From the NCBI GenBank assembly GCA_023053545.1, contig JAKZAN010000001.1:7584565-7648564 (forward strand): DNA of 64,000 nucleotides, written 5' to 3'. Shown piece after piece: positions 35,455-46,579 of this stretch; position 1 is the stretch's first letter, and each line of letters opens with the position of its first letter. Source of the DNA: Lepidurus packardi. Taxonomy: Eukaryota > Arthropoda > Branchiopoda > Notostraca > Triopsidae. The notes below the pieces were generated by a model. The model had not been told where the DNA came from and did no database searches. It was given only the letters and a program-made list of their open reading frames with translations. Position numbers and translations under genes: made by a program.

Positions 35455-38400
35455 ATGCAGGGTCTTGGTCCTGTGGATCGCGAGAAATTTGATTTAGTGG
35501 TACGACAAAAAGCCAGAGTTCGCAACTCGGTGATTATCACCAATGAGAAATATCAGAAGATTCTTGCCGAATTGCATAAACAAAAAGAAGGGGCGACGTT
35601 AAGTAATGAAATAAGTAGAAAATTTATTTTGCAAACTGACGAAAGCGGTGAGGAATACGTTGCGTGCTTTACTGAGCCGTCCCAAAGTATGGCAAAAGGG
35701 TACGCGCGTCAACCTTTCAAGCGCGTCGTCCGGGCTGAAGAAATGTACGATTACATCAAGAAGGTGCACGAAAATGACACGAATCATACGTCACCTAGGG
35801 CGGCGTTTCATTATGTAAGTTAATTAAGCAATATATCAAGCTTACCATACTATAACATTGTTTTAGGTGCAAGCGTATTACTATGGAGTAACCCGTTTTT
35901 TAGTTGAAGAATATACCCAAATGTGCCCGTACTGTGCAACCAAAAAAGTCCAAACAAATGCAACTCCCATGAGGCACGTGGTTGCCAGTGATGTCATGTC
36001 ACAAGGACAGGTAAGTGGTCCTGAGAAGATACGGGGAAAAGCTTACAGATTTTATTTTTCTTTGGTAGCTCGATCTGGTCCTTCTGCCGAAGAAGTCGGT
36101 TGTCGACGGGTATCGCTACATAGCCCAGTATGTAGACTTGGCGTCCCGTTTCCATATTCTATGGCCAATGCGCAAAAAAATGGGACGGAAATCTATGAAG
36201 GCTTACTGAGATACGTGTTCAGCGTGTTTGGACCCCCAAAAAGGCTCCAGACAGATAATGGAACTGAATTTCGGGATCAAGTAATACTGTTAACATGAAC
36301 ATGAACGGATACCAAAGGAAGATTAATATTATTTCACAGGCGTTGGCAGCGGGCTTAAGTAATTGGCCCATACAACATATCTTTGGAAGGGTACGACATC
36401 CCCAAAGCCAAGGAGTAGTTGAGCGGGCCAACGCTGAGCTGAAGAAATTGCTTCGTAACCGCACGCTGACCGACAAGCAACAAAGAACCTGGCTCTACTG
36501 GCTGCCAGTAGTTCAGTGTAATATTCTTTTGATTAAACAATGAGGGATTTGGGTTTGTAATGGAATAATGTTGTATTTTATTTTCAGATCAAATGAATAC
36601 GAGAAGATCACAACCCATTGGCCAACTATCTTCATTCGCGGTCATGTTTGGGAAAGCTCCGGTACCTTATGGAAGACCGGAACTAAACCCAACACCAGCT
36701 GCTGATTATACCACTACGGAACTGCCATTGGGTCCTGATTCAGAAGATAGCGAGGAAGACGGATCAGAACCTCTTCCTACTCTGTCAGCGGACTTCATTT
36801 TTCTAGATACCCTTGATGCTGTAAGTTTCTTCCAATGATGATGTTGTTCCTTCCAATGTTCCTGAGCTATCACTTGAAAAATTATCTGTTTCGACTCAGG
36901 AATTGGAACCTGAAGAGGACCCTTTTGCGCTAGCTTCCACGTCAACTGCCAATCCGGTCATCGAAGCCTACTGCGGTGGAGATGTGGTATGCCTGAAATC
37001 GCCGACTCAGGAGTTAATGGAACCTGAAGAGGACCCTTTTGCGCTAGCTTCCACGTCAACTGCCAATCCGGTCATCGAAGCCTACTGCGGTAGAAGTGGT
37101 GTGATCTGCACGGATGTTGAAGTCGCTGAAACGGACTCAGAGGTACTACCTGCGTGCACTTTTCCACCAAGAAAACAAAATTACTGCCATGGTTCATCAT
37201 ATTTAATTTTTTTATGTATTTTTATTTTAGCTTGACGGTGTTGCACCACTAAACGAGGATCGTCTGGCCATCTTCCGCTTTGTCCGCAGCCAAGCGGCAG
37301 CAGCATTATCCCATAGCCATGAAACTATGAATCAAAAGGCTGGGTTAAATCCGTGCAAACGCACAACCAAGCTAGAAGTAGGGAACCACGTTACCGTGTT
37401 AATTCCCACCAAAGACCGGACAAGCTTGGAGAGCAGCCGCCTTCCAGGTATAGTCATCAGAGTGAGCGGTGATACATACCGAACCTACACCGTCCAGTCG
37501 TTCCACGGGGTACTTCGGGAGTCATATACGGAAAATCAATTAGAACTTTATGAACAGAAATTTAAGCAACTCTACCATTGTAAAAGTTACGAAGTTATAC
37601 CGCTAAGGACGGCGGTTCGACTTTTTTACGGCGGTAAAAGCAAAGTAGACATTTGCGAGTGTAAAAGTGCTTGTGAAACTAAGCGGTGCAGGTGTAACCG
37701 AACGTTAAAAAATTGCACATCGGCTTGTCATGGTGGAAGGTACTGCCAAAACCAGGCGCTTTCTGAAACAAGTATGGCAGTTACACAATTATACTTTCAA
37801 GCTCTGAGGTTTAAAGTAAACGAAGTGATCGGCTCCGCATATAACCTTGCTGGTAATTTCTTCACTTTGTTTTGGGGCGAAGTGGGTAAGGTTTTGTTTT
37901 TCTTTTAGGAGATGTGAACTCTGACGATTCGAACGACTATTGCAAACCTGAATATCACGAACCGTACAGATCCATTCCGGTAGATGAAATGCAGGTGTTG
38001 TCGGAGCAAGGACTACAATATCGTTTGAAAGTCTCTGAAGACCATTTTTGGGATCAAGCTGGTAGGCACATAAATTATTTAAGAGAGATACAAGGCTTAA
38101 AGTCCCGACTTATTTATTTATGATCCAGATGCGACTTCTTGTACCTGCCGTAAGATGTGTTTGAAAAAATTTTGCAAGTGCATGCAGGCCTCACGGAGAT
38201 GTACCGAACTTTGCCATGGCGAACAAGCTTGCAACAATGCCGAAGCACGAGAATTAAGTGAGTTGCAAATGAATATAACAATGTCAAACTTATTCTGCGG
38301 TACAGAACATCAAGCAAAAAAATCTTCGAATGGGTGTGACTGCATTGAAGGCTGCGATGTGGCAGAAGATTGTTCCTGTCGAGCATTCTGTGATATGGAA

Positions 38401-40230
38401 TGCACTTGCAGCAAGAACTGTTCAAAAAGTAAATCAATTTTGTGAATATATCATTTAATCCCGTTCCATACAACAATATATAATTACATGTAGGGAAAGG
38501 CCTCCCAACCCAGAATAACCGAATCATGTGTGACTGCACGGAGTCATGTATAAACAGTAAGGAATGTGAATGCAAGAAGGCTGACATTCCGTATTGGTCG
38601 GCTTTGTGCCATAACGGAAGGACTTGTGATCTTATCGATGAGAACATGGGTAAGTTTATTACCATACTGCTGCAAAGAAAAACGCGAAGATGACTACTCT
38701 AATTATTCAAAACAGAAACACAAGCGGGACCACGCGATGACCAGTCAGCGATTCAGTCCGCTGAACCACAATTCACTGATGCAGACATGGGTACGCATTT
38801 TGATTCTTCCTCCTAAATTGCTGATTGATTTTTACTTTTCAATCATTTAAGCAGTCAACGAGGAGGCTATCCCTATGGAAGACGAAACACAGCCCTTAAC
38901 TGAGGATGATTTATTTAAAAAATTCAACTGCCAATGCAAAGATAATTATTGCGCACCAAAATTCTGTCCTTGTCGAACGACCGTTAATTTGCTGGATCCA
39001 ACTGACCTCTCCCGTACAATAAAATCTCTTCGATGCAGCACGACATGTCATAGAGGACGATTATGTTCAAACCAAGTTGTACGAAAAGGTAATTTTATTG
39101 AAGAATTCAAACTTACCCGATTAAGATTTAATTACTTTTTGCTCGACAGTTACTAATAAGTTGGAGACGCTTTTTCATTCCACGAAACTCAAGCATTTAC
39201 GCACGGTGCTACCGTCGTTATATGCTGCATATGCATGGATTCAGGCAAACATGCATCACTTTGAGGAGCATGTTACCATCCCCTACGTAAGGTATTCAAT
39301 GGCACAAATTCCTCACCCTAAAATTCCTTTTATAGTTGGAACAAAAATGGAAATTAAACAATAAAATGGAAAAGCGTATTAAGGAAACGGGGGCCTTGGA
39401 TTACCCCACTGTAATCCTGGATCGTGATTTGGATGATTACTGGTACCGCTATAGAATTATTGCTCACACCCCGGATGATTTAGAAATTCTGCGCGATGCA
39501 AAGATCTGTCTTCTTTGGGCTTCCAATGCTGTGACAATTGAAGCTTCGACTAACCGAAGTCCATACAAATTGCTCGAGTATCAGGTAGAAAACAAGACAT
39601 CTCTGCTATAACCTAACCTAAACCATTACTTTTCGGCAGCTAGCGATGGATTCCAAATCTAAGGCTGGGAAGCAGCAGTCGTCTCATGCTACTACTGTCC
39701 TAAATTGGGCCGTAACACAAAAGGAACATGGCAATCGCACAACGGTACGTGCGACCAGTTTTAAACATCCTTCGGTTCCGGCGTCGAGAAAATTGCGAGC
39801 CGGACCACTAAAGTTTGAAAACATGCTGCCTACAGAAAAGACGCACTTAGTGTTATCGTGGCTTCTGAAGGAATCGAGTCTGGACAAAGGAATTAAAAAA
39901 CTAGAAAAGGCCGACAATAGCGATCTAAAATTAGATTCCCGGGCTATCTCGGATGGAGTTCTTGACCAGCGGGTTAACAAAGAATTTAACCGAGTATATA
40001 CGTACCTCACACCGCAAGCCAAGATTACCGTAAAAAAGTTCATCGCAGAAAAGCGCGGGAAAAAGCTATTTTGCTGTCCTGCATGCAGTCTACCGGCGAA
40101 AAACAAAACTGTACAGTGTGACCGATGCTTGTCATGGTTTCATTACCTTTGTGCAACGAATTTTCACATGGCGGAGCACAAGGATAAAGACTGGTTTTGT
40201 GGAACTTGTGGAAACAGCGACGAAAGCTAA
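35455..40230 (+). CDS. Ginger/KRBA2-type DDE integrase with CXC repeats and C-terminal PHD finger
   Basis: Sixteen exons (first 35455-35814, last 39640-40230) give about 1,280 codons with one frame break. Order: N-terminal helices; zinc-binding-like CPYCATKK segment; DDE core with Asp in LDLVLL (exon 36069-36280), Asp in QTDNGTEF, and Glu in HPQSQGVVERANAELKKLL; the VQYQMNT and FGKAPVPY blocks; an acidic linker with an exact internal duplication; a GPY/F-like module (VGNHVTVLIP to LPGIVIRVSGDTYRTY); several CXC modules such as CECKSACETKRCRCNRTLKNC and CRKMCLKKFCKC; and a PHD finger (CCPACSLPAK, CDRCLSWFHYLC, WFCGTCG). It cuts and joins the element ends by inference. Exon 36069-36280 is one base short in a run of seven A at 36154-36160, between the first and second Asp. 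The stop lies 29 bases inside the right inverted-repeat arm. Confidence 0.85.
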
Positions 40231-40695
40231 ATTTTGAAAAGCCGACAATGTTTGCACTGTGTGACCTCAAATCAGAACGACGATGGTTGAGTGCTGGGAT
40301 GCAACGATGGTTGCTGGGGGACGGAAGAACCGATATAGCATTGCTTTCCAACCCTTTCGGACCGTATCTTTCCAAGCCTTTCGAAGGCAAAACCTTCGGA
40401 AAACGTGTAAAATTTGTGTTGTCAGGAGGTAACGAAAAGAGTAAATAAACGGAAAATTTATTTCGGAAAAGGAGCTGCGTAAATTGTTAAAACATTTCAC
40501 CGAACAGACAAGATAGATAAAAACAAGGTTAACTTATGTATTCAAAGTTTTTAGACATAAAAATTGAGAAAAATCACAAAATATGATAAAAGCACAATAA
40601 AAACCATTGAAAAAATCAAAAGCATACAATGTCCGATTAAACTACAAATCGTAAACTGGATTACAAAAACCGGAAACACAAAAGCATGAAGAGGA

Positions 40696-41162
40696 TCAAA
40701 AGCATGAGTAATTTTCATATACTATTTCATTCCGTCGATTACGCCGTCGTTTACTATAACGACAAATCATTAGGATAAAGTTTTGTAATTAAAGCATTTC
40801 AGAGCGTACCAGTAAACCATAACTCCAAGTACGCAAATTACACAAACTGCAAGAACGACGAGGCTTGTAGCCACTCGAATGTAGGTACTTTCATCTAAAG
40901 AATCGAATTTAGCATATTCTATTAAAAGAAAATGTATTACTACCGCAATGCTCAATACGAGCATAGTAGGGTGCCAGCGGGTGCCCCGTATCTTCGTTGA
41001 AACAGACGATGTCCCCGTCGTTGGGTCCAACCATGAAGGCACAGTCGCCATCACCAAGACACTCTTCACAATTATCAATTAAATTGCATTTTCCTGTAAG
41101 AAAAGAAAAAACGAAATTGGTAGCAAACGCCTTCACAGGAGATGGGAGGATATACCTTCCAT
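40696..41162 (-). CDS. Small single-pass membrane protein with PSI-like domain (right-arm copy)
   Basis: Mirror copy of the left-arm gene, at positions that sum with it to 75410, with identical predicted residues: Cys-rich PSI-like module, one membrane helix and a KRRRNRR tail. Both copies point toward the integrase gene. Both being intact while the envelope and integrase are broken may reflect conversion between the arms. Confidence 0.6.
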
Positions 41163-41749
41163 GGTAAACAAGCTTCGCGCTCTTAGTAAGACCACAGTAA
41201 AATGAGAAGTGGAATACGGTCATCCCAAGTACTTATATTGAATATATAGACTGTACTTATATTGTTATATTCCGACCAATAGGGGAAATCCTTGTCCTTA
41301 AATGCACTGCGCACTCTTCACATTTACGAATCCCCTTAACTTCCCTTCCCTTTACATCACATATACGAATATTATATTTTCAATTTCGATGCTAAGCATT
41401 TATTTGCTTTGTCTGCTACATAAGTTCAAATGAAATTTTAATAAATATAGGCATTCCATTTAGTGAACATACCCGAGTGAACCAAACTTTTGAAAATATA
41501 CACACATTTGGTATATATTGCACCATTATATTAAAAAAAGACATTTGCAGGCAATTCTTGAACATAGGGCAACCGATAGAGTTCAAAGTTGGGAACCTGA
41601 GTTCGGTATTGTGTAGAAAAAGCCCTTTCTCATAGCATGTTCACAGCACAAAGATAAACCACTTAATTTATTACATCAACAGGTTAAGTGTGCTATTAAA
41701 TCTTATAAAAACTCTCTCAAAATAGGACGCTTATGGGGATTTCTTGAAC

Positions 41750-42230
41750 TTGGGCTCCCCGAGTTCGAACTCGGGTTACCCGAGTTCGAACTTGGGGAGC
41801 CCAAGTTCAGTATTGCGTAGAGAAAGGACTATTCACAGCTAGTTCACGACAAAAAGATAAACCACTTAGTTTATTACATCAACAGGTTAAGTGTGCTATT
41901 AAATCTTACAAAAACTCTCTCAAAATAGGACGCTTATGGGGATTTCTTGAACTTGGGCTCCCCGAGTTTGAACTCGGGTTACCCGAGTTCGAACTTGGGG
42001 AGCCCAAGTTCAGTTTTGCGTAGAGAAAGGACTATTCACAGCTAGTTCACGACAAAAAGATAAACCACTTAGTTTATTACATCAACAGGTTAAGTGTGCT
42101 ATTAAATCTTATAAAAACTCTCTCAAAATAGGACGCTTATGGGGATTTCTTGAACTTGGGCTCCCCGAGTTCGAACTCGGGTTACCCGAGTTCGAACTTG
42201 GGGAGCCCAAGTTCAGTATTGCGTAGAGAA
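41750..42230 (-). repeat. 203-base tandem repeat, three units, right arm
   Basis: Three copies of the same unit as in the left arm (palindromic cores near 41755-41815, 41955-42015 and 42160-42215). The third copy accounts for the whole length difference between the arms. Confidence 0.85.
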
Positions 42231-42589
42231 AGGACTATTCACAGCTAGTTCACGACAAAAAGATAAACCACTTAATTTATTACATCAATAAGCTTATTAT
42301 TTTATACAATTTTACGAAAGGTCTCTCAAACTTTTTAAAATCATAAGCAAGATTTTTATTCAATCAAATTTTACAATATTGTCTCAATTCTTGAACAATA
42401 TAGGGCTATTACCGATAGAGTTCTAACTTTTGGGAACCCGAGTTCGGTATTGTGTAGAAAAAGCCCCTTCTCATAGCATGTTCACAGCACAAAGATAAAC
42501 CACTTAATTTATTACATCAACAGGTTAAAGTGTGCTATTAAATCTTATAAAAACTCTCTCAAAACATGACGCTTATGGGGAATTCTTGA

Positions 42590-43390
42590 GCTATATGTTT
42601 ACCCAATAGTTCGAACTTATGCTGGGTAGCTCAAGTTCAGTATTATGTAGAGAGAGCACTTTTTCCATCGCATTTTCAGAACAAAAAGAAACCAGTTAAT
42701 TAATTTCATCAAGTTTATTATTCTATCAGATGTATCGATTTTATTTAATACGCGAATACAAAGAGACCGAGCAACGCGGTCTCCTTTTCTTAACAACAAC
42801 AAAAAAGTTTATTAACACTTTATTCACTATTTTAACTGCATGAACAATACATGAAACGCAACGGTGTAATCACTAAGAAAGGGTTACATTCACAAGTACA
42901 AACTTGAATAGAAAGTAGGAGATTTGACACAACGAAGGTCTATGTTTGGATGTCGAATGAGAAGTTTTAAGCATCCTTCGATTTCTATGAAATATATAAA
43001 TACAAAATACATTTAAAATGAATCTGTGTCTGTCTAAGTTAAGTAACTTCACATAAGTTCACTAAATCTTTTCCGTTAAAAGAGATACCATTTGTTTATA
43101 TTTTTGTTCACGGGTTGAATAAAGAAAGAATAACAATTTTAACAAGCTTTATACCGGAGAGAAAATACAATTAACAGCGACTCCAACGGATCATGTTTGC
43201 AAGTAGATAAAGTCACATCCAAAGCTACACCCTTCTTTTGGAAAATGCCACGCCTCTGCAAAATGTTCACGTCAAATATAAAGTTCATACTTTTAAGCAT
43301 CGAACTTGGGCAGATGCCTCGCGTCCCAAGTTCAGTGTCTACCCAAGTACGAACTTGGGCTGCCCGAGCTCGAACTCGGGCAGATATCGA
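42590..43390. other. Right non-coding end of the 12.8-kb element
   Basis: About 800 bases with no supported gene. At 43300-43395 a set of CCCAAGTTCG/CGAACTTGGG and CCCGAGCTCGAACTCGGG palindromes lies just inside the terminal repeat, in the same order as at the left end. The rest is AT-rich. Confidence 0.6.
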
Positions 43391-43409
43391 ACTTGGGTCG
43401 CAACAACAC
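43391..43409 (-). repeat. Right terminal inverted repeat and target duplication
   Basis: ACTTGGGTCGCAACA followed by ACAC, the exact counterpart of the left end. Confidence 0.85.
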
Positions 43410-44096
43410 CAAAACAAACTGGCTCATTACTTACCTGCAGAATAGGTAAAATGCGAAATGCGAAGTGAGAAATGGTAAAATGCGAACTCAAATGGTGTTT
43501 TATGGGTGCGTCTTGAGAGTTTTCTGAGAATTTGGTCTTTCTAAAAAAAAACTTTTCAAGTTTTGTAACATGTCCAATAATTGCATACTGTCGACTTTTC
43601 AATGCATTTGTAAATTAGACTACACGCACATATCTCTTTCTTCTAAAGCAGGGTTTCAAGTTGAACGAGGTCAAACTTGCTCAGATATTTGCACATGTTC
43701 AACCTATCTTGGGGTGATACATTAGATTAGATGGAAATTATGAAATTAGGGAATTATATGGGAATTAGGACATCGAAAATGCCACCCAAGCAGAAGTTGG
43801 TATTTTTGGCTACTTATGAATGTTTCTAAGAGGTTTTTCTATTTTGGAAGCTTTATAAAGTCAAATATTACTAAATAAGGAAATTTGTGGCTGAATTTGT
43901 AGTGACTTCTAAATTTACGAGCTTATTAAACGAGGCATTCAAGCTTCTAAAGCTTTAAGCCACGCTCGCGCTTTGCATGGTACGTGCACACTTTCCTGCC
44001 ACCTATGAAGATAAATCGGGATTAGAATTACTTTAATGGGAAAACAACAAATCAGCGTGACGTGTCCCTAACTTTGTCAGAGGCTTTGTATCAAAA
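43410..44096. other. Former shared upstream region of ECM29 and the YIPF/ADAT3 gene
   Basis: About 690 bases before the YIPF start codon. Before the transposon inserted, this and the 84 bases at 30482-30565 formed one intergenic space of roughly 775 bases between divergent genes. No gene is seen. It likely holds the YIPF/ADAT3 promoter. Confidence 0.5.
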
Positions 44097-46450
44097 ATGG
44101 ACGAGGTAAACTAGACCCCAGTGATAATTCGTTACTGAGAAACTTTAATGGTATATTTTACTTCCAGGTAAAAATCCATGAAGATGCCAATAACCAGCTT
44201 CAGTTTCAAGGTACTGCACTAGGGACATTCCATATATTTACTAACCAAATATTTCCATTGTAGATTTTAGCCTTAGCCAGCCAACTGCCACTGTCATACC
44301 CATTGAAAAAGGGAATTTGAAACCATCTGGAATACAAACGCACAACTTTACTGATTTCCCGGATTCGGCTGTTGATGACGAAGACGGTTCTGCTGGCAAG
44401 GTACTAGAATTTGCCCAACAGAACTCACCTCCCAGTAAAAAAATCTGCCTAATGCCCTTAACTTGCACTCCTGTGTTATCTTTCGATTTGGAGCAACCAG
44501 TGCCACTAAAACAAGCCTGGTCTGCCCAGATTACCGAACCCAAAAATACTTCCAAGATTATCCAATCCCTTACTCTACCGGATAACCCCAATCCTTTTAC
44601 GCACTTAAAACGAGTAAAGTCCATTAAAAGAAGTAAAAAATCTAGACCGGAAGTTTGGATTTTGCTACGATTCACCGAGTCGTACCCCACTGCCCAATCT
44701 TGCTTAGATAGTTTAGATCCCGTCATTCTGGGCCTTCTCCCGCTCATACCTGATTGGCAAAAGGTAATGGTACCAAGTACAGCGCCTCGTACCCGTGTTC
44801 AGTACGATGAATGCATGAAGTACTGGCCGTGTAATTTCCACGCCGATATTTTCATCGAAAGTCTCCTTTCTGAGGATTTCCTCTCGCCCCAAGAGATTAC
44901 CATCGCCTCAAACTTAACACGCCAGGCTTTTCAAAACAAGACAGTTGTAATTGCCAAACACGGCGAAATCTTGGCCGAAAGTAATACAGATTCATCTCAT
45001 CCCTTACAACATGCCGCCATGAGAGCTCTAGACGTGGTAGCTCGGAACCAAGGGGGGGGAGTCTGGCAAAATACATTGCCAATGTCCTCTCACGAAGACC
45101 CTAATGCCTATTTGTGCACTGGGTACGATGCTTACTTACGTTTAGAACCTTGCTGCATGTGTGCCATGGCTTTGCTCCACAGTCGCGTCCGGCGGGTCTT
45201 TTTCGCAGAACCAAACCCCTACGGTGTCTTAAAAACGAAAACAAGACTCCACACTCTCCCAAGGATCAATCATCGATACCTGGTTTTCCACTGCCCTGTA
45301 GACTCCTAGCAATACATTTATTTGGGAAGCTTTTATTTTGAAAAGCTTGAAAAATATTTTTTATTTTATTTTTATTTTTACTAAAATGTATCATTTTTAC
45401 TTAGGAAAACGCAGGCGCCAGTACAGGTACCAGCAAATTCTGGACCATGTCCTTCTACCAGCAGTTCTTCGATGTAGACACGAGCGATGTTGTTACCAGA
45501 TTGGTATGGTCTATGGTCCCCAGACCGTCCGCGCCATTCTTGCAACAATTTGTGAGCCCCAAGCCAGACTTGTATGGGCCAGTATGGGTGGGTTTTACGC
45601 TTGTCTTCTTTATTGCGATTATGGGCAATATTGCTGATTATTTAGCAACTGCCGGCTCTGCTTCTCATTGGAAATACGACTTTCAGAAAGGTGATAATTT
45701 ATTTTAAATACTATTCGCAACTGACTAAAGTTGTTCAAATTCCAGTTTTTATTTCGGGCACATGCATTTTTTTGTACGGCTGGGTCTTGCCTGTGGTGCT
45801 CTGGGGAGTTTTATGGTGGAAACAAGAGAAGGGCGTGTCCTTACTAGAATTACTTTGCTTGTACGGCTACAGTTTGGCCGTATACATTCCTGTTTCGATG
45901 TTATGGGCCATTCCAGTGCCAGTCCTTCAATGGATTCTTGTCTTTGGAGCCGCAGCCTTGTCTGGCGCCGTACTCGTAATAGCCTTAGGCCATGCGTTAC
46001 GAGACTCGTCACAAAACGTTCGATTTCCTATGCTAGCCATAGTCCTAGCCTGTCACTTAGCCCTCGCTGCAGGACTCCAAGTAAGCAAAAACGATAATAA
46101 AAGCTTCCTAATTCTAACCTGCTTCAAAGTTGTATTTCTTTCGGGTTTCTTCTCCCACACTGGACCTATCGCGGTCAACTGTGAACGTTACAAAGCGATC
46201 AGACATGTGGCTTATTGATTCAAAGCTGGACGAACGTTCTCCTGTTTATGAACACGAACAGTTTGTAAACGAAGAACCAGCGCTTCTGAAAACAGAAGCG
46301 CCAAAAAACCTTACTTTCTATAATCAACACAAGGAAAAGCCTGTCAATCTCAATGCTATAGAAACCGATTTTAAACCTGAAACAACACATTTCCAGTCGA
46401 CAACAGCTGATCGAAGGCCAGCGACGATAAATTCCACAGTCACAAAATAA
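44097..46450 (+). CDS. YIPF1/2-like: YIPF1/YIPF2-like Golgi membrane protein (Yip1 domain)
   Basis: Six exons join in phase: 44097-44105, 44168-44210, 44264-44400, 45405-45690, 45746-46080 and 46130-46450, giving 376 residues. The N-terminus has the LQFQDFSLSQPTATVIPIE block that YIPF1/2 proteins carry, then KFWTMSFYQQFFDVDT and PDLYGPVWVGFTLVF typical of the family. Five hydrophobic helices follow, with the conserved CLYGYSLAVYIP in the third. YIPF proteins bind Rab GTPases and act in Golgi structure and vesicle traffic. The soluble tail after the last helix is longer than in the human protein. The third intron (44401-45404) contains most of ADAT3, so the first three exons serve two products. 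The stop is 129 bases from that of AIMP2 on the other strand. Confidence 0.9.
44264..45309 (+). CDS. ADAT3: ADAT3, non-catalytic subunit of the tRNA wobble adenosine deaminase
   Basis: One uninterrupted frame. If spliced to YIPF exons 44097-44105 and 44168-44210 and read through the donor at 44400 it gives 365 residues; an internal ATG at 44452 would give a self-contained 285-residue form. With ADAT2 it converts A34 to inosine in several tRNAs. The deaminase fold is shown by SSHPLQHAAMRALDVVA, with Ala where catalytic enzymes have Glu (HAE) and ADAT3 usually has Val, and by the zinc ligands in LEPCCMCAMALLHSRVRRVFF. YLCTGYDAYL before it and INHRYLVF near the end are also typical. Human ADAT3 is likewise nested in, and shares 5' exons with, another membrane-traffic gene (SCAMP4), a notable parallel. 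Confidence 0.92.
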
Positions 46451-46579
46451 GATACCCTCTTATATGCACTATAGCAGTTTATTTTGGGTTTTTTGGGTGG
46501 AGATAAGATTTCTGATTTCTAAATGTTGAGTGGATACAATACATGTATTATTACCCATTTTCGCTTCTAGTTTTGCATC

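Larger units (their letters stand above)
40202..42589 (-). repeat. Right arm of the long internal inverted repeat
   Basis: 2,388 bases, the reverse complement of 33024-35208 but longer by 203 bases, exactly one tandem unit. Outside 42589 the sequence continues as a diverged form of the same palindromic unit (TAGTTCGAACTTATGCTGGG), which suggests arm length was set by recombination or gene conversion between repeats. Confidence 0.9.
30570..43405. mobile_element. 12.8-kb Ginger/KRBA2-type DNA transposon carrying an envelope gene and long internal inverted repeats
   Basis: The ends are 15-base perfect inverted repeats, TGTTGCGACCCAAGT at 30570-30584 and ACTTGGGTCGCAACA at 43391-43405, flanked by the 4-base direct repeat ACAC (30566-30569 and 43406-43409). 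Ends starting TGT and a 4-base duplication are what Ginger elements show. In order it holds: subterminal palindromes, a decayed F-type envelope gene (-), a left inverted-repeat arm with a small membrane-protein gene, a 16-exon integrase gene (+), the mirrored right arm with an identical membrane-protein gene, and about 0.8 kb to the right end. Palindromes of the CCCGAGTTCGAACTCGGG type occur at both termini and beside both arms, tying the parts into one family. It inserted 88 bases upstream of the ECM29 start codon. Confidence 0.82.
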
